A DNA stretch of 64,000 bases from Mycolicibacterium peregrinum (lineage in GTDB: Bacteria; Actinomycetota; Actinomycetes; Mycobacteriales; Mycobacteriaceae): positions 117,489-181,488 of the forward strand of contig NZ_LZSO01000034.1 in the NCBI RefSeq assembly GCF_001665785.1. Reading direction: 5' to 3'. The notes under the pieces are model-generated. The model was not told where the DNA came from and ran no database searches. It worked only from the letters and a program-made list of their open reading frames with translations. Below are positions 34,321 through 44,324 of this stretch, in pieces; positions within the stretch are counted from its first letter, which is position 1; every line of letters begins with the position of its first letter. Position numbers and translations under genes: made by a program.

Positions 34321-34851
34321 ATGAGTACGGGCGACTCTCCACCGGAATTCGGTCAGTACGGACAACCGGGCGGCTACCCGCCGCCCTACGGCGGGCAAGT
34401 ACCGGGTGGGTATCCCCCGCCCTATGGCACCCAGACCCCCGGCGGCTTGGGCAGGCGCTGGCTGGCCCGCGTGATCGACGGGATCGTCGTCATGATCGGG
34501 GCGTTCTTCCTGTCGTTCGTCACCGACTCACTGTCGAGCTACTGGGTGACCGGTCTGTTCACCGGACTCCTCATGTTCATCTACTACGTGGCGTTCGAAG
34601 TGGGCATGGGGTCGACGCCCGGCAAGAAGGTACTGGGGCTCGCGGTACACGGACCCGGCGGCACACCGAAGCCGACGGCCGCGCAGTCGGCGATTCGCAA
34701 TGCGTTCACCCTGCTGACAATCATCCCGTGGGTGGGCGGCCTTCTGGCGGTCGTCGCGATGATCGTCATCGCGGTCACCATCAGCGGCAGCCCCACCAAA
34801 CAGGGCAAGCACGACGAACTCGCCGGCGGAACACAGGTGGTCCGGGGCTGA
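34321..34851 (+). CDS. RDD-family membrane protein with Pro/Gly/Tyr-rich N-terminus
   Basis: 176 residues from ATG 34321 (MSTGDSPPEFGQYGQPGG). The N-terminal 40 residues repeat GGYPPPYG, as in many mycobacterial RDD and septum-associated proteins. The RDD domain follows: GRRWLARVIDGIVVMIGAFF carries the Arg/Asp motif, FEVGMGSTPGKKVLGLAV is the conserved loop, and there are three to four helices. The role of RDD proteins is generally unclear; some are Na+/H+ antiporters. A strong bidirectional terminator follows. Confidence 0.78.
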   Translation: MSTGDSPPEFGQYGQPGGYPPPYGGQVPGGYPPPYGTQTPGGLGRRWLARVIDGIVVMIGAFFLSFVTDSLSSYWVTGLFTGLLMFIYYVAFEVGMGSTPGKKVLGLAVHGPGGTPKPTAAQSAIRNAFTLLTIIPWVGGLLAVVAMIVIAVTISGSPTKQGKHDELAGGTQVVRG

Positions 34852-34860
34852 GAACCCTTG

Positions 34861-34891
34861 CGTGAGGTGCCCGTTCACCGGGCACCTCACG
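34861..34891. terminator. Bidirectional hairpin terminator
   Basis: CGTGAGGTGCCCG (34861-34873) pairs perfectly with CGGGCACCTCACG (34879-34891) around a five-base loop, a 13-bp GC-rich stem followed by TTTC. It lies between the convergent RDD gene and the gluconate permease gene and should terminate both. Confidence 0.8.
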
Positions 34892-34913
34892 TTTCGGGGC
34901 TCGTTTCACCGTC

Positions 34914-36356
34914 TCAGACGACCAGCCCCAACAAGAGCACGAAAACCAGGCCGGACACCGACAGCACGGTCTCCATCAGGGACCAGGACTTGATGGTCTG
35001 GCCCACGGTCATCCCGAAATACTCCTTCACGAGCCAGAATCCGGCGTCGTTGACGTGCGAGAAGAACAACGAGCCGGCACCCACTGCAAGGACCACAAGG
35101 GACACCTGTCCGGTGCTCATCCCCTCGACCAGGCCGAGCATGAGCGACGACGCGGTAATGGTGGCCACGGTGGCCGACCCGGTCGCCAACCGGATCAGTA
35201 CGGCCAGCACCCACGCCAGCAGCACCACCGAAAGATTGGCGCCCTTGGCCCATTCGGCGAGCAGGGTGCCGATCCCTGTGTCGACCAGAACCTGTTTGAA
35301 TCCGCCGCCGGCCGCGACGATCAGGATGATGCCTGCCACCGGCGGCAGAGATGACTCGATAGTTTTCACGATCTCGTCACGGCTCATCTTGGCGCCGCCA
35401 CCGAGAGTGAACATGCCGACGACCACCGCGATCAGCAACGCCATCAATGGTTGGCCGAGGATGTCGAACGTCTGACGCAGCAGGTGCGACTTGTCGTCGA
35501 CCAGGATGTCGACGAGCGCCTTGCCCATCATCAGTGCCACCGGCAGCAGCACACTGAACATCGTGAGGCCGAACGACGGTCGCGTCTTCGTGGCGGTCAC
35601 CGTTCCCGTAGCACCGGCGGTGCCATCGCCGTTCGAGTCCCCGCCCGTAGGGTCCGCGGCGTCGAACCGGTCCGGGACCTCGAGAACGACCCAGCGTCCG
35701 GCCAACTTGCCGAACAACGGGCCTGCCACAACGATCGTCGGAATTGCCACCAGCACACCCAGCGCCAGCGTGACACCGAGGTCGGCGTTGAGCAAGGAAA
35801 TCGCGGCGACCGGGCCCGGATGCGGTGGAACGAATCCGTGCATGGCCGACAGGCCGGCCAGCGCAGGGATGCCGACCGTGATCAGGGACAGTTGCGAACG
35901 GCGGGCCACCAGGTAGATCACCGGCATCAACAGCACCAGGCCGATCTCGAAGAACATCGGCAGGCCGATGATCGCGCCCACCAACGCCATTGCCCACGGC
36001 AGCATCCGCGGTGACGCGTGTCCGACGATGGTGTCGACGATCTCGTCCGCTCCCCCGGAGTCGGCCAACAGCTTGGCGAACATCGCGCCGAGAGCGATCA
36101 AGATTCCGACGCTGGCAGCGGTGGACCCGAATCCGCTGGAGAACGAGGCGAGCACGTCGCTGATGTTCTCGCCCGCGGCCATGCCCACGGTCAGCGCGCC
36201 GAAGATCAGGGCCAGGAACGGATGCAGCTTGACGATCGTGATCAGCACGACGATCAGGGCGATGCCGGCCAGTGCGGCCAGGACCAACTGCGCGCCACCC
36301 GCCACCGGCTCGACCAGCTCCGTCCCGGCCGCGAGATGGGTGAGCGTCGAGGTCAT
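34914..36356 (-). CDS. gntP: GntP-family gluconate:H+ symporter
   Basis: 480 residues with 12 to 14 helices. The GntP blocks are HPFLALIFGALTVGMAAG, GSTAASVGILIALGAMFAK, GLPMFFEIGLVLLMPVIYLV, MHGFVPPHPGPVAAI and VNDAGFWLVKEYFGMTVGQT. These are typical of gluconate and related sugar-acid importers of the inner membrane. A central Gly/Thr/Asp-rich loop (DPTGGDSNGDGTAGATGT) is an insertion relative to the short enterobacterial forms. It overlaps the gluconokinase gene by four bases, confirming a gluconate uptake module. Confidence 0.88.
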   Translation of the reverse strand: MTSTLTHLAAGTELVEPVAGGAQLVLAALAGIALIVVLITIVKLHPFLALIFGALTVGMAAGENISDVLASFSSGFGSTAASVGILIALGAMFAKLLADSGGADEIVDTIVGHASPRMLPWAMALVGAIIGLPMFFEIGLVLLMPVIYLVARRSQLSLITVGIPALAGLSAMHGFVPPHPGPVAAISLLNADLGVTLALGVLVAIPTIVVAGPLFGKLAGRWVVLEVPDRFDAADPTGGDSNGDGTAGATGTVTATKTRPSFGLTMFSVLLPVALMMGKALVDILVDDKSHLLRQTFDILGQPLMALLIAVVVGMFTLGGGAKMSRDEIVKTIESSLPPVAGIILIVAAGGGFKQVLVDTGIGTLLAEWAKGANLSVVLLAWVLAVLIRLATGSATVATITASSLMLGLVEGMSTGQVSLVVLAVGAGSLFFSHVNDAGFWLVKEYFGMTVGQTIKSWSLMETVLSVSGLVFVLLLGLVV

Positions 36357-36868
36357 CGGTTCTCCTGTTCGGTTGTCGCAGTGTCGGATTGGGCCATATA
36401 TTCGTCGACGATGGCATCGATGGTCTGATCGACGTCGATGGCCACACCGGCCTCATCGGGGCCGAGCGGCTCCAGCGTCGCGAATTGGGAGTCCAGCAGC
36501 GTGGCCGGCATGAAATGTCCCGGCCGACTGGCCTGGCGTCGGCGGATCACCTCGCGTGTTCCACTCAGGTACAGGAACACGACTTCGGGGCAGTGCCGCC
36601 GCAATTGGTCGCGGTACTTGTGTTTGAGTGCCGAGCAACTCATCACACCACCGTCGTGGTGCTCGGCGAGCCAGACACCGATCGACTCCAGCCAGGGATA
36701 GCGATCGGTGTCGTCGAGAGCGTGGCCCGCCGACATCTTGGCGATGTTGGCGGCGGGGTGAAAGTCATCGCCGTCGGCGAACGGAACACGCATTCGCTGT
36801 GCCAGCGCGGCACCCACTGTCGATTTCCCCGACCCCGATACGCCCATGACCACGACTGGTGAACCCAT
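36353..36868 (-). CDS. gntK: Gluconokinase
   Basis: 171 residues from ATG 36868 (MGSPVVVMGVSGSGKS), preceded by TGAGGA. Walker A is GVSGSGKST. The substrate region is FADGDDFHPAANIAKMSAGH followed by PLDDxDR-like ALDDTDRYPWLESIG. Then come CSALKHKYRDQLRR and RPGHFMPATLLDSQF, all classical for GntK. It phosphorylates gluconate to 6-phosphogluconate for the pentose phosphate pathway. It lies upstream of and overlaps gntP, and is divergent from the FCD regulator gene. Confidence 0.92.
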   Translation of the reverse strand: MGSPVVVMGVSGSGKSTVGAALAQRMRVPFADGDDFHPAANIAKMSAGHALDDTDRYPWLESIGVWLAEHHDGGVMSCSALKHKYRDQLRRHCPEVVFLYLSGTREVIRRRQASRPGHFMPATLLDSQFATLEPLGPDEAGVAIDVDQTIDAIVDEYMAQSDTATTEQENR

Positions 36869-36989
36869 ACATTCCTCACAATGTGTGTCTGCCGTCACAC
36901 AGCATGACATAAAAAGCATACGTTTGCAACAGTGTCACAATTACATCTGATTATTCACTGCTAATCGCGCAATATGACAGGATGTAACT
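36869..36989. promoter_or_regulatory. Divergent control region of the gluconate module
   Basis: This AT-rich 121-base region separates gntK and the regulator gene. It holds TTACATC (36941-36947) and GATGTAA (36981-36987), a perfect 7-base inverted repeat that ends two bases before the regulator start codon. It also holds GTCA-N7-TGAC around 36892-36906. These are candidate operators for the divergently encoded GntR/FadR-type repressor, released by gluconate or 6-phosphogluconate. Confidence 0.5.
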
Positions 36990-37706
36990 GTGTCCTCGCC
37001 TTCAAACGTCGGCGCGCTGCATGCCAGCCTGCTCACCTCGCTCGGCACCGGAATCGTCTCCGGTGAGCTGGCAGCTGAGCAGGTGCTGACCCTGGACCGG
37101 CTCAGTGCCGAGCATGAGGTGTCCCGCAGCGTCGCGCGTGAGGTGATCCGTGTGCTCGAGTCGATGGGCATGGTGGAATCGCGACGCCGGGTCGGGATCA
37201 CCGTCCAGCCCGCCCGCAAGTGGAATGTGTTCGACCCCAGGCTGATTCGCTGGCGCCTGCAGGCCGGGGACCGGGTAGCGCTGCTGGCATCACTGTCGGA
37301 GCTCCGGCGGGGTTTCGAACCCGCCGCCGCGGCACTCGCCGCCCGGCGGGCGAATCCCGACCAATGTCGGGTCCTGGCCGCCGCGGTGTCCGACATGGTG
37401 GTGCATGGGCGGTCCGGCAACCTCGACGCATACCTGCTGGCGGACAAGGTTTTCCATCGAACCCTGCTCGAGGCCAGCGGCAATGAGATGTTCCGCGCGC
37501 TCAACGACGTCGTGGCCGAGATCCTGGCCGGACGCACCGAGCACGGTTTGATGCCGCACTCCCCCAACCCGGCCGCCATCGAGCTGCACGACGAGGTCGC
37601 CCGGGCCATCCGGCTGCGCGACGAAGACGCCGCGGAACAGGCGATGCGGGCCATCATCGACGAGGCCGCCACCGCGGTGATCGAGCCGGTCGGCCCCGAT
37701 GCTTAA
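36990..37706 (+). CDS. gntR: GntR/FadR-subfamily (FCD) regulator of gluconate genes
   Basis: 238 residues from GTG 36990. The winged helix is seen in LGTGIVSGELAAEQVLTLDR and LSAEHEVSRSVAREVIRVLE, with the wing SMGMVESRRRVGITVQP. The C-terminal FCD domain has the Asp/His metal-ligand pattern in NLDAYLLADKVFHRTLLEAS and LHDEVARAIRLRDEDAAEQA. It is divergent from gntK-gntP, so it very likely represses them. The symbol reflects the context, not a proven orthology. The next gene begins nine bases after its stop. Confidence 0.82.
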   Translation: MSSPSNVGALHASLLTSLGTGIVSGELAAEQVLTLDRLSAEHEVSRSVAREVIRVLESMGMVESRRRVGITVQPARKWNVFDPRLIRWRLQAGDRVALLASLSELRRGFEPAAAALAARRANPDQCRVLAAAVSDMVVHGRSGNLDAYLLADKVFHRTLLEASGNEMFRALNDVVAEILAGRTEHGLMPHSPNPAAIELHDEVARAIRLRDEDAAEQAMRAIIDEAATAVIEPVGPDA

Positions 37707-37714
37707 CTAGCGGA

Positions 37715-38602
37715 ATGAGTCGCATTCCCGCGTTGGCACGTCGATTCTTCGAGCGGCTGGAGCCGGTACACGGAGTCACCTACTTCGCCCCCGAGCCCCG
37801 GGCAGCCTTCGACGCCGCGGGCTACCGCGGCTTCTGGATGGGGTACTTCGCCAGTCGCTCGGCTCCACTGGGCATCGTGGCGCCAGAAGTCGTGACGGCC
37901 GCGTTCTACAACTTCACCGCCGAGCGGGTTGCCAAGGCGCTGCCAGCGGTCTGGGACATAGCAAGTCCGGCAACGCATTTGCAGATGCGATCGGACACGG
38001 CGGTCGCGGCGCTGCGTCGCTCCGGGGTGACCGACTCCGAATCCACTCGCCTGGCCGCCGAGCTGACCGCCAAGGCAGCTCGCACCGCACCGCTTGAAGG
38101 ACGACCGCTCTACGCCGCCAACCGGGCCTTGCCGTGGCCCGAGGAACCGATCGCGAAGCTCTGGCACGCGGTCACCCTGCTGCGCGAGCAACGCGGCGAC
38201 TCCCACATCGCCGTGCTGGTCGCCGAGGGGATCAGCGGCCGGGAAAGCAATGTCCTGCACGCCGCAGCCGGCCGGGTGCCGCGCGAGATGATCATGCGCA
38301 GCCGCGACTACGACGACGAGCAGTGGGAGCATTACGTCGAGCGGCTGCGCTCCCGGGGCTGGCTGGACAGCCGGGGCGACCTCACCGAGGCCGGGCGTGC
38401 CGTCAAGCAGGCGGTCGAAGACCGTACCGACGAGTTGTCGGTGGCGGCGCTGGACGCGTTGACCGACGACGAGATCACCACCCTGTTCGCGACACTGACA
38501 CCGATCACCCGCCAGGTGGTGGCCGCCGGTGACGTGCCGGCCGCCACGCCGATGGGCCTGCGCCGCGACGATCTCGACGACGACAGCGCCCATCTGAGCT
38601 GA
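37715..38602 (+). CDS. SCO6745/SalK-family protein
   Basis: 295 residues. It begins LARRFFERLEPVHGVTYFAP and contains AAFDAAGYRGFWMGYFASRS, APLGIVAPEVVTAAFYNF and a C-terminal winged-helix-like part (ERLRSRGWLDSRGDLTEAGR). This is the actinobacterial SCO6745 family, named for uncharacterised Streptomyces proteins and SalK. Its biochemical role is unknown to me. It lies directly after the gluconate regulator and may simply be co-transcribed. Confidence 0.7.
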   Translation: MSRIPALARRFFERLEPVHGVTYFAPEPRAAFDAAGYRGFWMGYFASRSAPLGIVAPEVVTAAFYNFTAERVAKALPAVWDIASPATHLQMRSDTAVAALRRSGVTDSESTRLAAELTAKAARTAPLEGRPLYAANRALPWPEEPIAKLWHAVTLLREQRGDSHIAVLVAEGISGRESNVLHAAAGRVPREMIMRSRDYDDEQWEHYVERLRSRGWLDSRGDLTEAGRAVKQAVEDRTDELSVAALDALTDDEITTLFATLTPITRQVVAAGDVPAATPMGLRRDDLDDDSAHLS

Positions 38603-38607
38603 CAGCT

Positions 38608-38934
38608 TCAGCGCGGTGCGTACATGATCAGGCCGACGCCGACGAGCGCCACAAGCGCGCCGGTGACGTCCCAGCGGTCGGGCCGGAAGCCGTCGGCGGC
38701 CATGCCCCACAACAACGATCCGGCGATGAACACCCCGCCGTAGGCGGCCAGCACCCGACCGAAGTGGGCGTCGGGCTGAAACGCCGCGACGAAGCCGTAG
38801 GCACCGAGCGCGATGACCCCGGCGCCCATCCACATCCAGCCGCGGTGCTCCCGTACGCCCTGCCACACCAACCAGGCCCCGCCGATCTCCAACACCGCGG
38901 CCAGTACGAACAGCGCGATCGATTTGCCTACCAT
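38608..38934 (-). CDS. ynfA: YnfA-family (UPF0060) small membrane protein
   Basis: 108 residues from ATG 38934 (MVGKSIALFVLAAVLEIGGA). Four helices carry the UPF0060 signatures: LEIGGAWLVWQGVREHRG, ALGAYGFVAAFQPDAHFGRV, AAYGGVFIAGSLLWGMAADG and FRPDRWDVTGALVALVG. Its fold resembles small multidrug resistance exporters, and some members export dyes. The upstream frame extension is polar and unlikely to be translated. It is convergent with the SCO6745-type gene. Confidence 0.88.
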   Translation of the reverse strand: MVGKSIALFVLAAVLEIGGAWLVWQGVREHRGWMWMGAGVIALGAYGFVAAFQPDAHFGRVLAAYGGVFIAGSLLWGMAADGFRPDRWDVTGALVALVGVGLIMYAPR

Positions 38935-38998
38935 CACCACCTCAGCGTGCCGTGAATGTGCACGAATGCCGAATCCTGCGCGGCGTGTCGCCAGGGAA

Positions 38999-39760
38999 TC
39001 AGGCCACGCCGAGATAGGCGGCGCGAATGCTGTCGTCCGCCAACAATTCCCGCGCAGCACCGGTGCGGGTGACACTGCCGGTCTCAAGGATGTAGGCCCG
39101 GTCCGAGCGGCTCAGGGCCTGTTGGGCGTTCTGCTCGACCAGCAGCACCGTGGTGCCCCGGGTGTTGATCTCGGAGATGATCTTGAAGATCTGTGAGATC
39201 ACCATCGGTGCCAGTCCCATCGACGGCTCGTCGAGCAGAAGTACCCTCGGCCGGGCCATCAACGCCCGACCGATGGCCAACATCTGCTGTTCCCCGCCCG
39301 AGAGGGTGCCGCCCACCTGCGAACGCCGCTCGGCCAGCCTCGGGAACGTCGTGAACACCCAGTCCAACCGCTCGTCATGCTCGCCGCGGGACGTGAATTT
39401 GCGCCCGTAGCAACCCATCTCCAGGTTTTCCACCACGGTCATACCGGGAAAGACCCCGCGTCCCTCCGGGGCCTGGATCAGCCCGTCGATGACGCGCTGG
39501 TGGGCTTTCACGCGCGAAATGTCGCGGCCCTCGAACCACACCGAGCCCGAGGTCAGCGACCGCAGGCCCGAGATCGCACGCATCATGGTGGTCTTGCCGG
39601 CCCCGTTGGAACCCAACAGCGTGACCAGCTCCCCCTCGTGCACGACGAGGGAAACCCCGTGCAATGCCTTGATACGGCCGTAGTGCACCACCGCGTCGCG
39701 CACCTCGAGCAGGACCGGGCGGGTGGTCTCCTTCGGTGACACTTCAGGTGATGTTGTCAT
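38999..39760 (-). CDS. livF: Branched-chain amino-acid-type ABC transporter ATPase
   Basis: 253 residues. Walker A is LGSNGAGKTT, followed by the LivF-type QAPEGRGVFPGMTVVENLEM. The signature is TLSGGEQQMLAIGRALMARP, Walker B is VLLLDEPSMGLAP, and the LivF-typical ending is ILETGSVTRTGAARELL. It is the last gene of the liv operon and overlaps livG by 17 bases. It energises uptake of branched-chain or other hydrophobic amino acids together with LivG. Confidence 0.9.
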   Translation of the reverse strand: MTTSPEVSPKETTRPVLLEVRDAVVHYGRIKALHGVSLVVHEGELVTLLGSNGAGKTTMMRAISGLRSLTSGSVWFEGRDISRVKAHQRVIDGLIQAPEGRGVFPGMTVVENLEMGCYGRKFTSRGEHDERLDWVFTTFPRLAERRSQVGGTLSGGEQQMLAIGRALMARPRVLLLDEPSMGLAPMVISQIFKIISEINTRGTTVLLVEQNAQQALSRSDRAYILETGSVTRTGAARELLADDSIRAAYLGVA

Positions 39761-40594
39761 CGGGTACCCCCAGATAGGCGGCGATCACTCGCGGATCTTC
39801 ACGGATCTCCGACGGTAGGCCGTCGGCGATCTTGCGGCCGAACTCCAGCACCACGATGCGGTCGGTCACGCCCATCACCAGACGCATGTCGTGCTCGATC
39901 AGCAACACCGTGTAGCCGTCGTCGCGGATCTTGCGGATCAACTCGATCAGCGAGGCCTTCTCGGCCGGGTTGAACCCGGCTGCCGGTTCGTCCAGGCACA
40001 GCAGCTTGGGCTCGGTGGCCAGCGCGCGGGCGATCTCGAGGCGCCGCTGATCTCCGTAGGGCAGGTTCTTGGCCTTCTCCTCGCCACGATGCGCGATCCC
40101 GACAAAATGCAGCAACGCCACGGCGCGTTCGATCGCCGAGCGCTCCTCGCGACCGTGCCGAGGGGACCGCACCAAGGCACCCGGCACCGAGGTCTTGTGC
40201 CGCGCATCGGTGCCCACCATGACGTTCTCCAGTGCGGTCATCTCGCCGAAGAGGCGGATGTTCTGGAAGGTGCGGGCGATGCCGCGGCGGGTGATCTGGT
40301 GGCGTTTGATGCGGCCCAACGGGGCGCCGTCGAACACGACCGACCCCGAGCTGGGCCGGTACACGCCGGTGATCGCGTTGAAGCACGTGGTCTTGCCCGC
40401 GCCGTTGGGTCCGATCAGACCGAGGATCTCGCCGCGGCGGATGTTGAAACTGACCGAGTCCAGGGCCACCAGGCCACCGAATTTCACGGTGAGGTCCCGG
40501 GTCTCCAGCAGGATCTCACCCTCGGCCGCCTGGATGTCACGGTGGACCCCGGCCAGCTCCTCGACGCTCTCGGTCACACCGGGCATGGGCTCGC

Positions 40595-40598
<4 letters not shown>
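39744..40598 (-). CDS. livG: Branched-chain amino-acid-type ABC transporter ATPase
   Basis: 284 residues from ATG 40598 (MSEPMPGVTESVEELAGV). The ABC core begins at about residue 32: LETRDLTVKFGGLVALDSVS, Walker A GPNGAGKTT, the LivG insertion GIARTFQNIRLFGEMTALEN, signature LPYGDQRRLEIARALATEP and Walker B LCLDEPAAGFNP. The longer upstream frame is out-of-gene sequence. It overlaps livM by four bases, indicating tight coupling. Confidence 0.9.
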
Positions 40599-41793
<1,195 letters not shown>

Positions 41794-41797
<4 letters not shown>

Positions 41798-42831
41798 ACC
41801 CGCGCCTTCCCGAGGCTTTCACCGAGTATCCCGGTGGGCCGGAACAACAGCACCAGCACCAGGAGCACGAACGCCACGACGTCACGCCATTGCGTTCCGA
41901 ACACCGCCTGCCCGTAGTTCTCCATGATGCCCAGCAGCAGACCGCCCAGCAGTGCGCCGCGGAGATTGCCGATGCCGCCGAGCACCGCCGCCGAGAACGC
42001 CTTGATGCCGAGCAGGAAACCGCCCGAGTAGATGATGCCCTGAGGCACCTTCAGCGTGTAGAGCAGCGCCGCCGCCCCGGCCAGCAGGCCCCCGATGAGG
42101 AAGGTCCGCATGATGATCCGTTCCCGGGAAACCCCCATCAGTGTCGCGGTGGTCGGGTCCTGCGCCACCGCACGTATCCCGCGTCCGAATTTCGTGCGGT
42201 TGATCGCGATATCGGTCAGGAGCGCCAGCACCAGCGCGGCGCCCACGACCACCAACGTCACGTTCGACACCGTCGCGCCGAAAATCGTGAACTGGGCTTT
42301 CGGCTGGACCAGAACGATGGGCTGTTGCGCGTTGCTCCCGCCGTAGCCCTTCATCAGCTTCGGCAACACGAAGTGCACGAACTCCTGCAGCACGAAGGAC
42401 ATACCGATGGCCGTGATCAGGAAGGTCAAGGCGCGCGCATTGCGTTTTCGCAGCGGTCGGTATGCGATGAGTTCCAGCCCGACCGCGGCCGACCCCGAGA
42501 CCAGCATCGCGAACAACAAGGCGATGGCGAGATACAGCACGGTCAACGCCACGCCCTTGTTGTAGGCGTTGCCGCTCGGGGCGAAACCCAGAATCACATC
42601 CAGGCAGAAGTATGCGCCGAACATGCCCAGCATGAAGATCTCGGAGTGGGCGAAGTTGATCAGCCTCAGGACGCCGAAGACCAGTGTGTAACCGACTGCC
42701 ACCAGAGCGTAGATCGCACCCCACGAGAGGCCGTCGATCGTCAACTGCCAGAACCCGTCTCGCAGGCCGTCCAGGTTGAAACTGATGTTGGCTGCCAGAC
42801 AGGCGGACTGCTCGACGCACTGGTGGATCAT
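41794..42831 (-). CDS. livH: Branched-chain amino-acid-type ABC transporter permease
   Basis: 345 residues. LivH motifs are GAIYALVAVGYTLVFGVLRL, INFAHSEIFMLGMFGAYF, GRGIRAVAQDPTTATLMGVS and GSFLLGIKAFSAAVLGGIGN-like GGFLLGIKAFSAAVLGG. An N-terminal extension with two Cys (MIHQCVEQSACLAANIS) precedes the first helix. About eight to nine helices are predicted. It is separated from livK by 85 bases that hold a 17-bp hairpin. Confidence 0.9.
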
Positions 42832-42862
42832 CCGGCGGCGGCTCCTGACTCAAGAGGTGTGA

Positions 42863-42909
42863 AGCGAAACGCGTCCGAGTCCTGGGGACGGTCTCGGACG
42901 CGTTTCGCT
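42863..42909 (-). terminator. Intercistronic hairpin between livK and livH (attenuator)
   Basis: AGCGAAACGCGTCCGAG (42863-42879) pairs perfectly over 17 bp with CTCGGACGCGTTTCGCT (42893-42909) around a 13-base loop. It starts eight bases after the livK stop in the direction of transcription. No T-run follows, so partial termination or 3'-end protection is likely, giving more binding protein than permease. Confidence 0.8.
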
Positions 42910-42916
42910 CAAGGGG

Positions 42917-44128
42917 CTACTTGACTTCGTACATCCAGATCAAGTTCGTGGTGAGCTCGCCCTTGTCGGTCCACTGGTACTTGCGCGCCACACCTTGGCC
43001 CTCGTACTTGCGGACGTAGTCCAGCAGCGCCGGCCGGGTGATCGCACCGGAGTCGATGCCCTTGAGCAGGATGGTGCCCAGGTCGTAGCCCTCGGTGCTG
43101 TAGGTACCGGGTGCCTGGCTGAACTTCTTGGTGTATTCGTCGGCGAACGCCCCGGTGGCCGGGCCACACGGGCAGGACAGCAACGCGCCCTTCGATGATT
43201 CGCCTGCCTGGTCGACGAACTGCTGATCCTTGGTGCCGTCGGCGCTGACGAAGGTCGCCGTCACCCCGCCGTCTTTGAGCTGCTGCACGAACGGTGCGGC
43301 CTCGGAGTAGTAACCGCTGTAGAAGACCGAATCTGGGGCCGCGCTCTTGATCTGGGTGACGGCGGCCGAGAACTCCTTGTCGCCCTTCTTCACCGAGATG
43401 TTGCACGCCGAATCGGCCACCGGGCCAAGGGTTTCACGCACGGCCTCGGCCAGGCCGAGACCGTAGTCGGTGCTGTCGTCGACCACGCACACCTTCTTGT
43501 GGCCGAGGGTGTTCTTGAGGTAGTTGGCCACCGAGGGGCCCTGCACACCGTCATTGGCCAGGCCGCGGAAGAATGTGCGCCACCCGTTCTCGCTCAACGT
43601 GACGTTGGTGGCCGATGCGGTGGCGGCAACCAGGCCGGCCTGGTTGAAGACGTCGCCGGTGGCCTTGGTCTCGCCGGAGAACGCCGGCCCGATCAGGCCG
43701 ATGATGAACGCCTCGTCGACGATCTGCGGCGCCACGCCGGTGGCCTTCTGTGGATCGCCTTCGGTGTCAAAGCTCTTGAGCTGCACCTGGCAGCCGGCGT
43801 TGGCAGCGTTGTGCTTGTCGATGGCCAGCTGCACACCGTTCTTGATGTTGATGCCCAGGGCGGCGTCCGGACCGTTGAGCGCGCCCATCATGCCGATCAT
43901 CACCGGCGGGCAGGTGGCCTTGCCGTCGCCGGCAGGATCGGCGGGCGTGACGTCTTCGGCGGCCTTGACCTCGGCACCGTTCTCGTCGATCTGGACCTTC
44001 TCGACGATCTTCAAATTGGTCTGCGATGCCCCGTCTTCCGGTGCGGACTGGTTACAGCCGGCAATCGCCAGGGCAACCACACCCGCACTTCCGAGAGCAA
44101 ATGCTTTCCGTGCCACGCGACCGCGCAC
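42917..44128 (-). CDS. livK: Branched-chain amino-acid-type ABC substrate-binding lipoprotein
   Basis: 403 residues from GTG 44128 after GGAGGTGAAGC. The lipoprotein signal VVALAIAGC is followed by NQSAPEDG. The periplasmic-binding-protein type 1 fold is indicated by PPVMIGMMGALNGPDAALGI, GVQLAIDKHNAANAGCQVQL, a ligand-site ASATNVTLSENGWRTFFRG, and YSGYYSEAAPFVQQLKDGGV. It has an unusual N-terminal spacer of about 50 residues before the fold. It captures amino acids (or amides) outside the membrane for LivHMGF. Confidence 0.88.
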   Translation of the reverse strand: MRGRVARKAFALGSAGVVALAIAGCNQSAPEDGASQTNLKIVEKVQIDENGAEVKAAEDVTPADPAGDGKATCPPVMIGMMGALNGPDAALGINIKNGVQLAIDKHNAANAGCQVQLKSFDTEGDPQKATGVAPQIVDEAFIIGLIGPAFSGETKATGDVFNQAGLVAATASATNVTLSENGWRTFFRGLANDGVQGPSVANYLKNTLGHKKVCVVDDSTDYGLGLAEAVRETLGPVADSACNISVKKGDKEFSAAVTQIKSAAPDSVFYSGYYSEAAPFVQQLKDGGVTATFVSADGTKDQQFVDQAGESSKGALLSCPCGPATGAFADEYTKKFSQAPGTYSTEGYDLGTILLKGIDSGAITRPALLDYVRKYEGQGVARKYQWTDKGELTTNLIWMYEVK

Positions 44129-44283
44129 GCTTCACCTCCGGGTCAGAGTTGTCAGCGGTACCGGCGCCCTGACCTTGCGAGGCCGGGGCGCCGGAGCTTC
44201 GGGTAGAACATAGCCAACCACCGGCCCGAGCGCGGGATGTTGAGTGAGGCTTCTTGCGCGTGTGCTGCCTGAACGCGGAATTT

Positions 44284-44319
44284 CGGCCCGGCAGAAACCC
44301 ACAATTAACAACCGGGCCG
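44284..44319 (-). terminator. Hairpin after pdtaR
   Basis: CGGCCCGG (44284-44291) pairs with CCGGGCCG (44312-44319), an 8-bp stem with a 20-base loop, beginning five bases after the pdtaR stop on the minus strand. The loop is long and there is no T-run, so this is a weak terminator call. Confidence 0.45.
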
Positions 44320-44324
44320 GTCGG

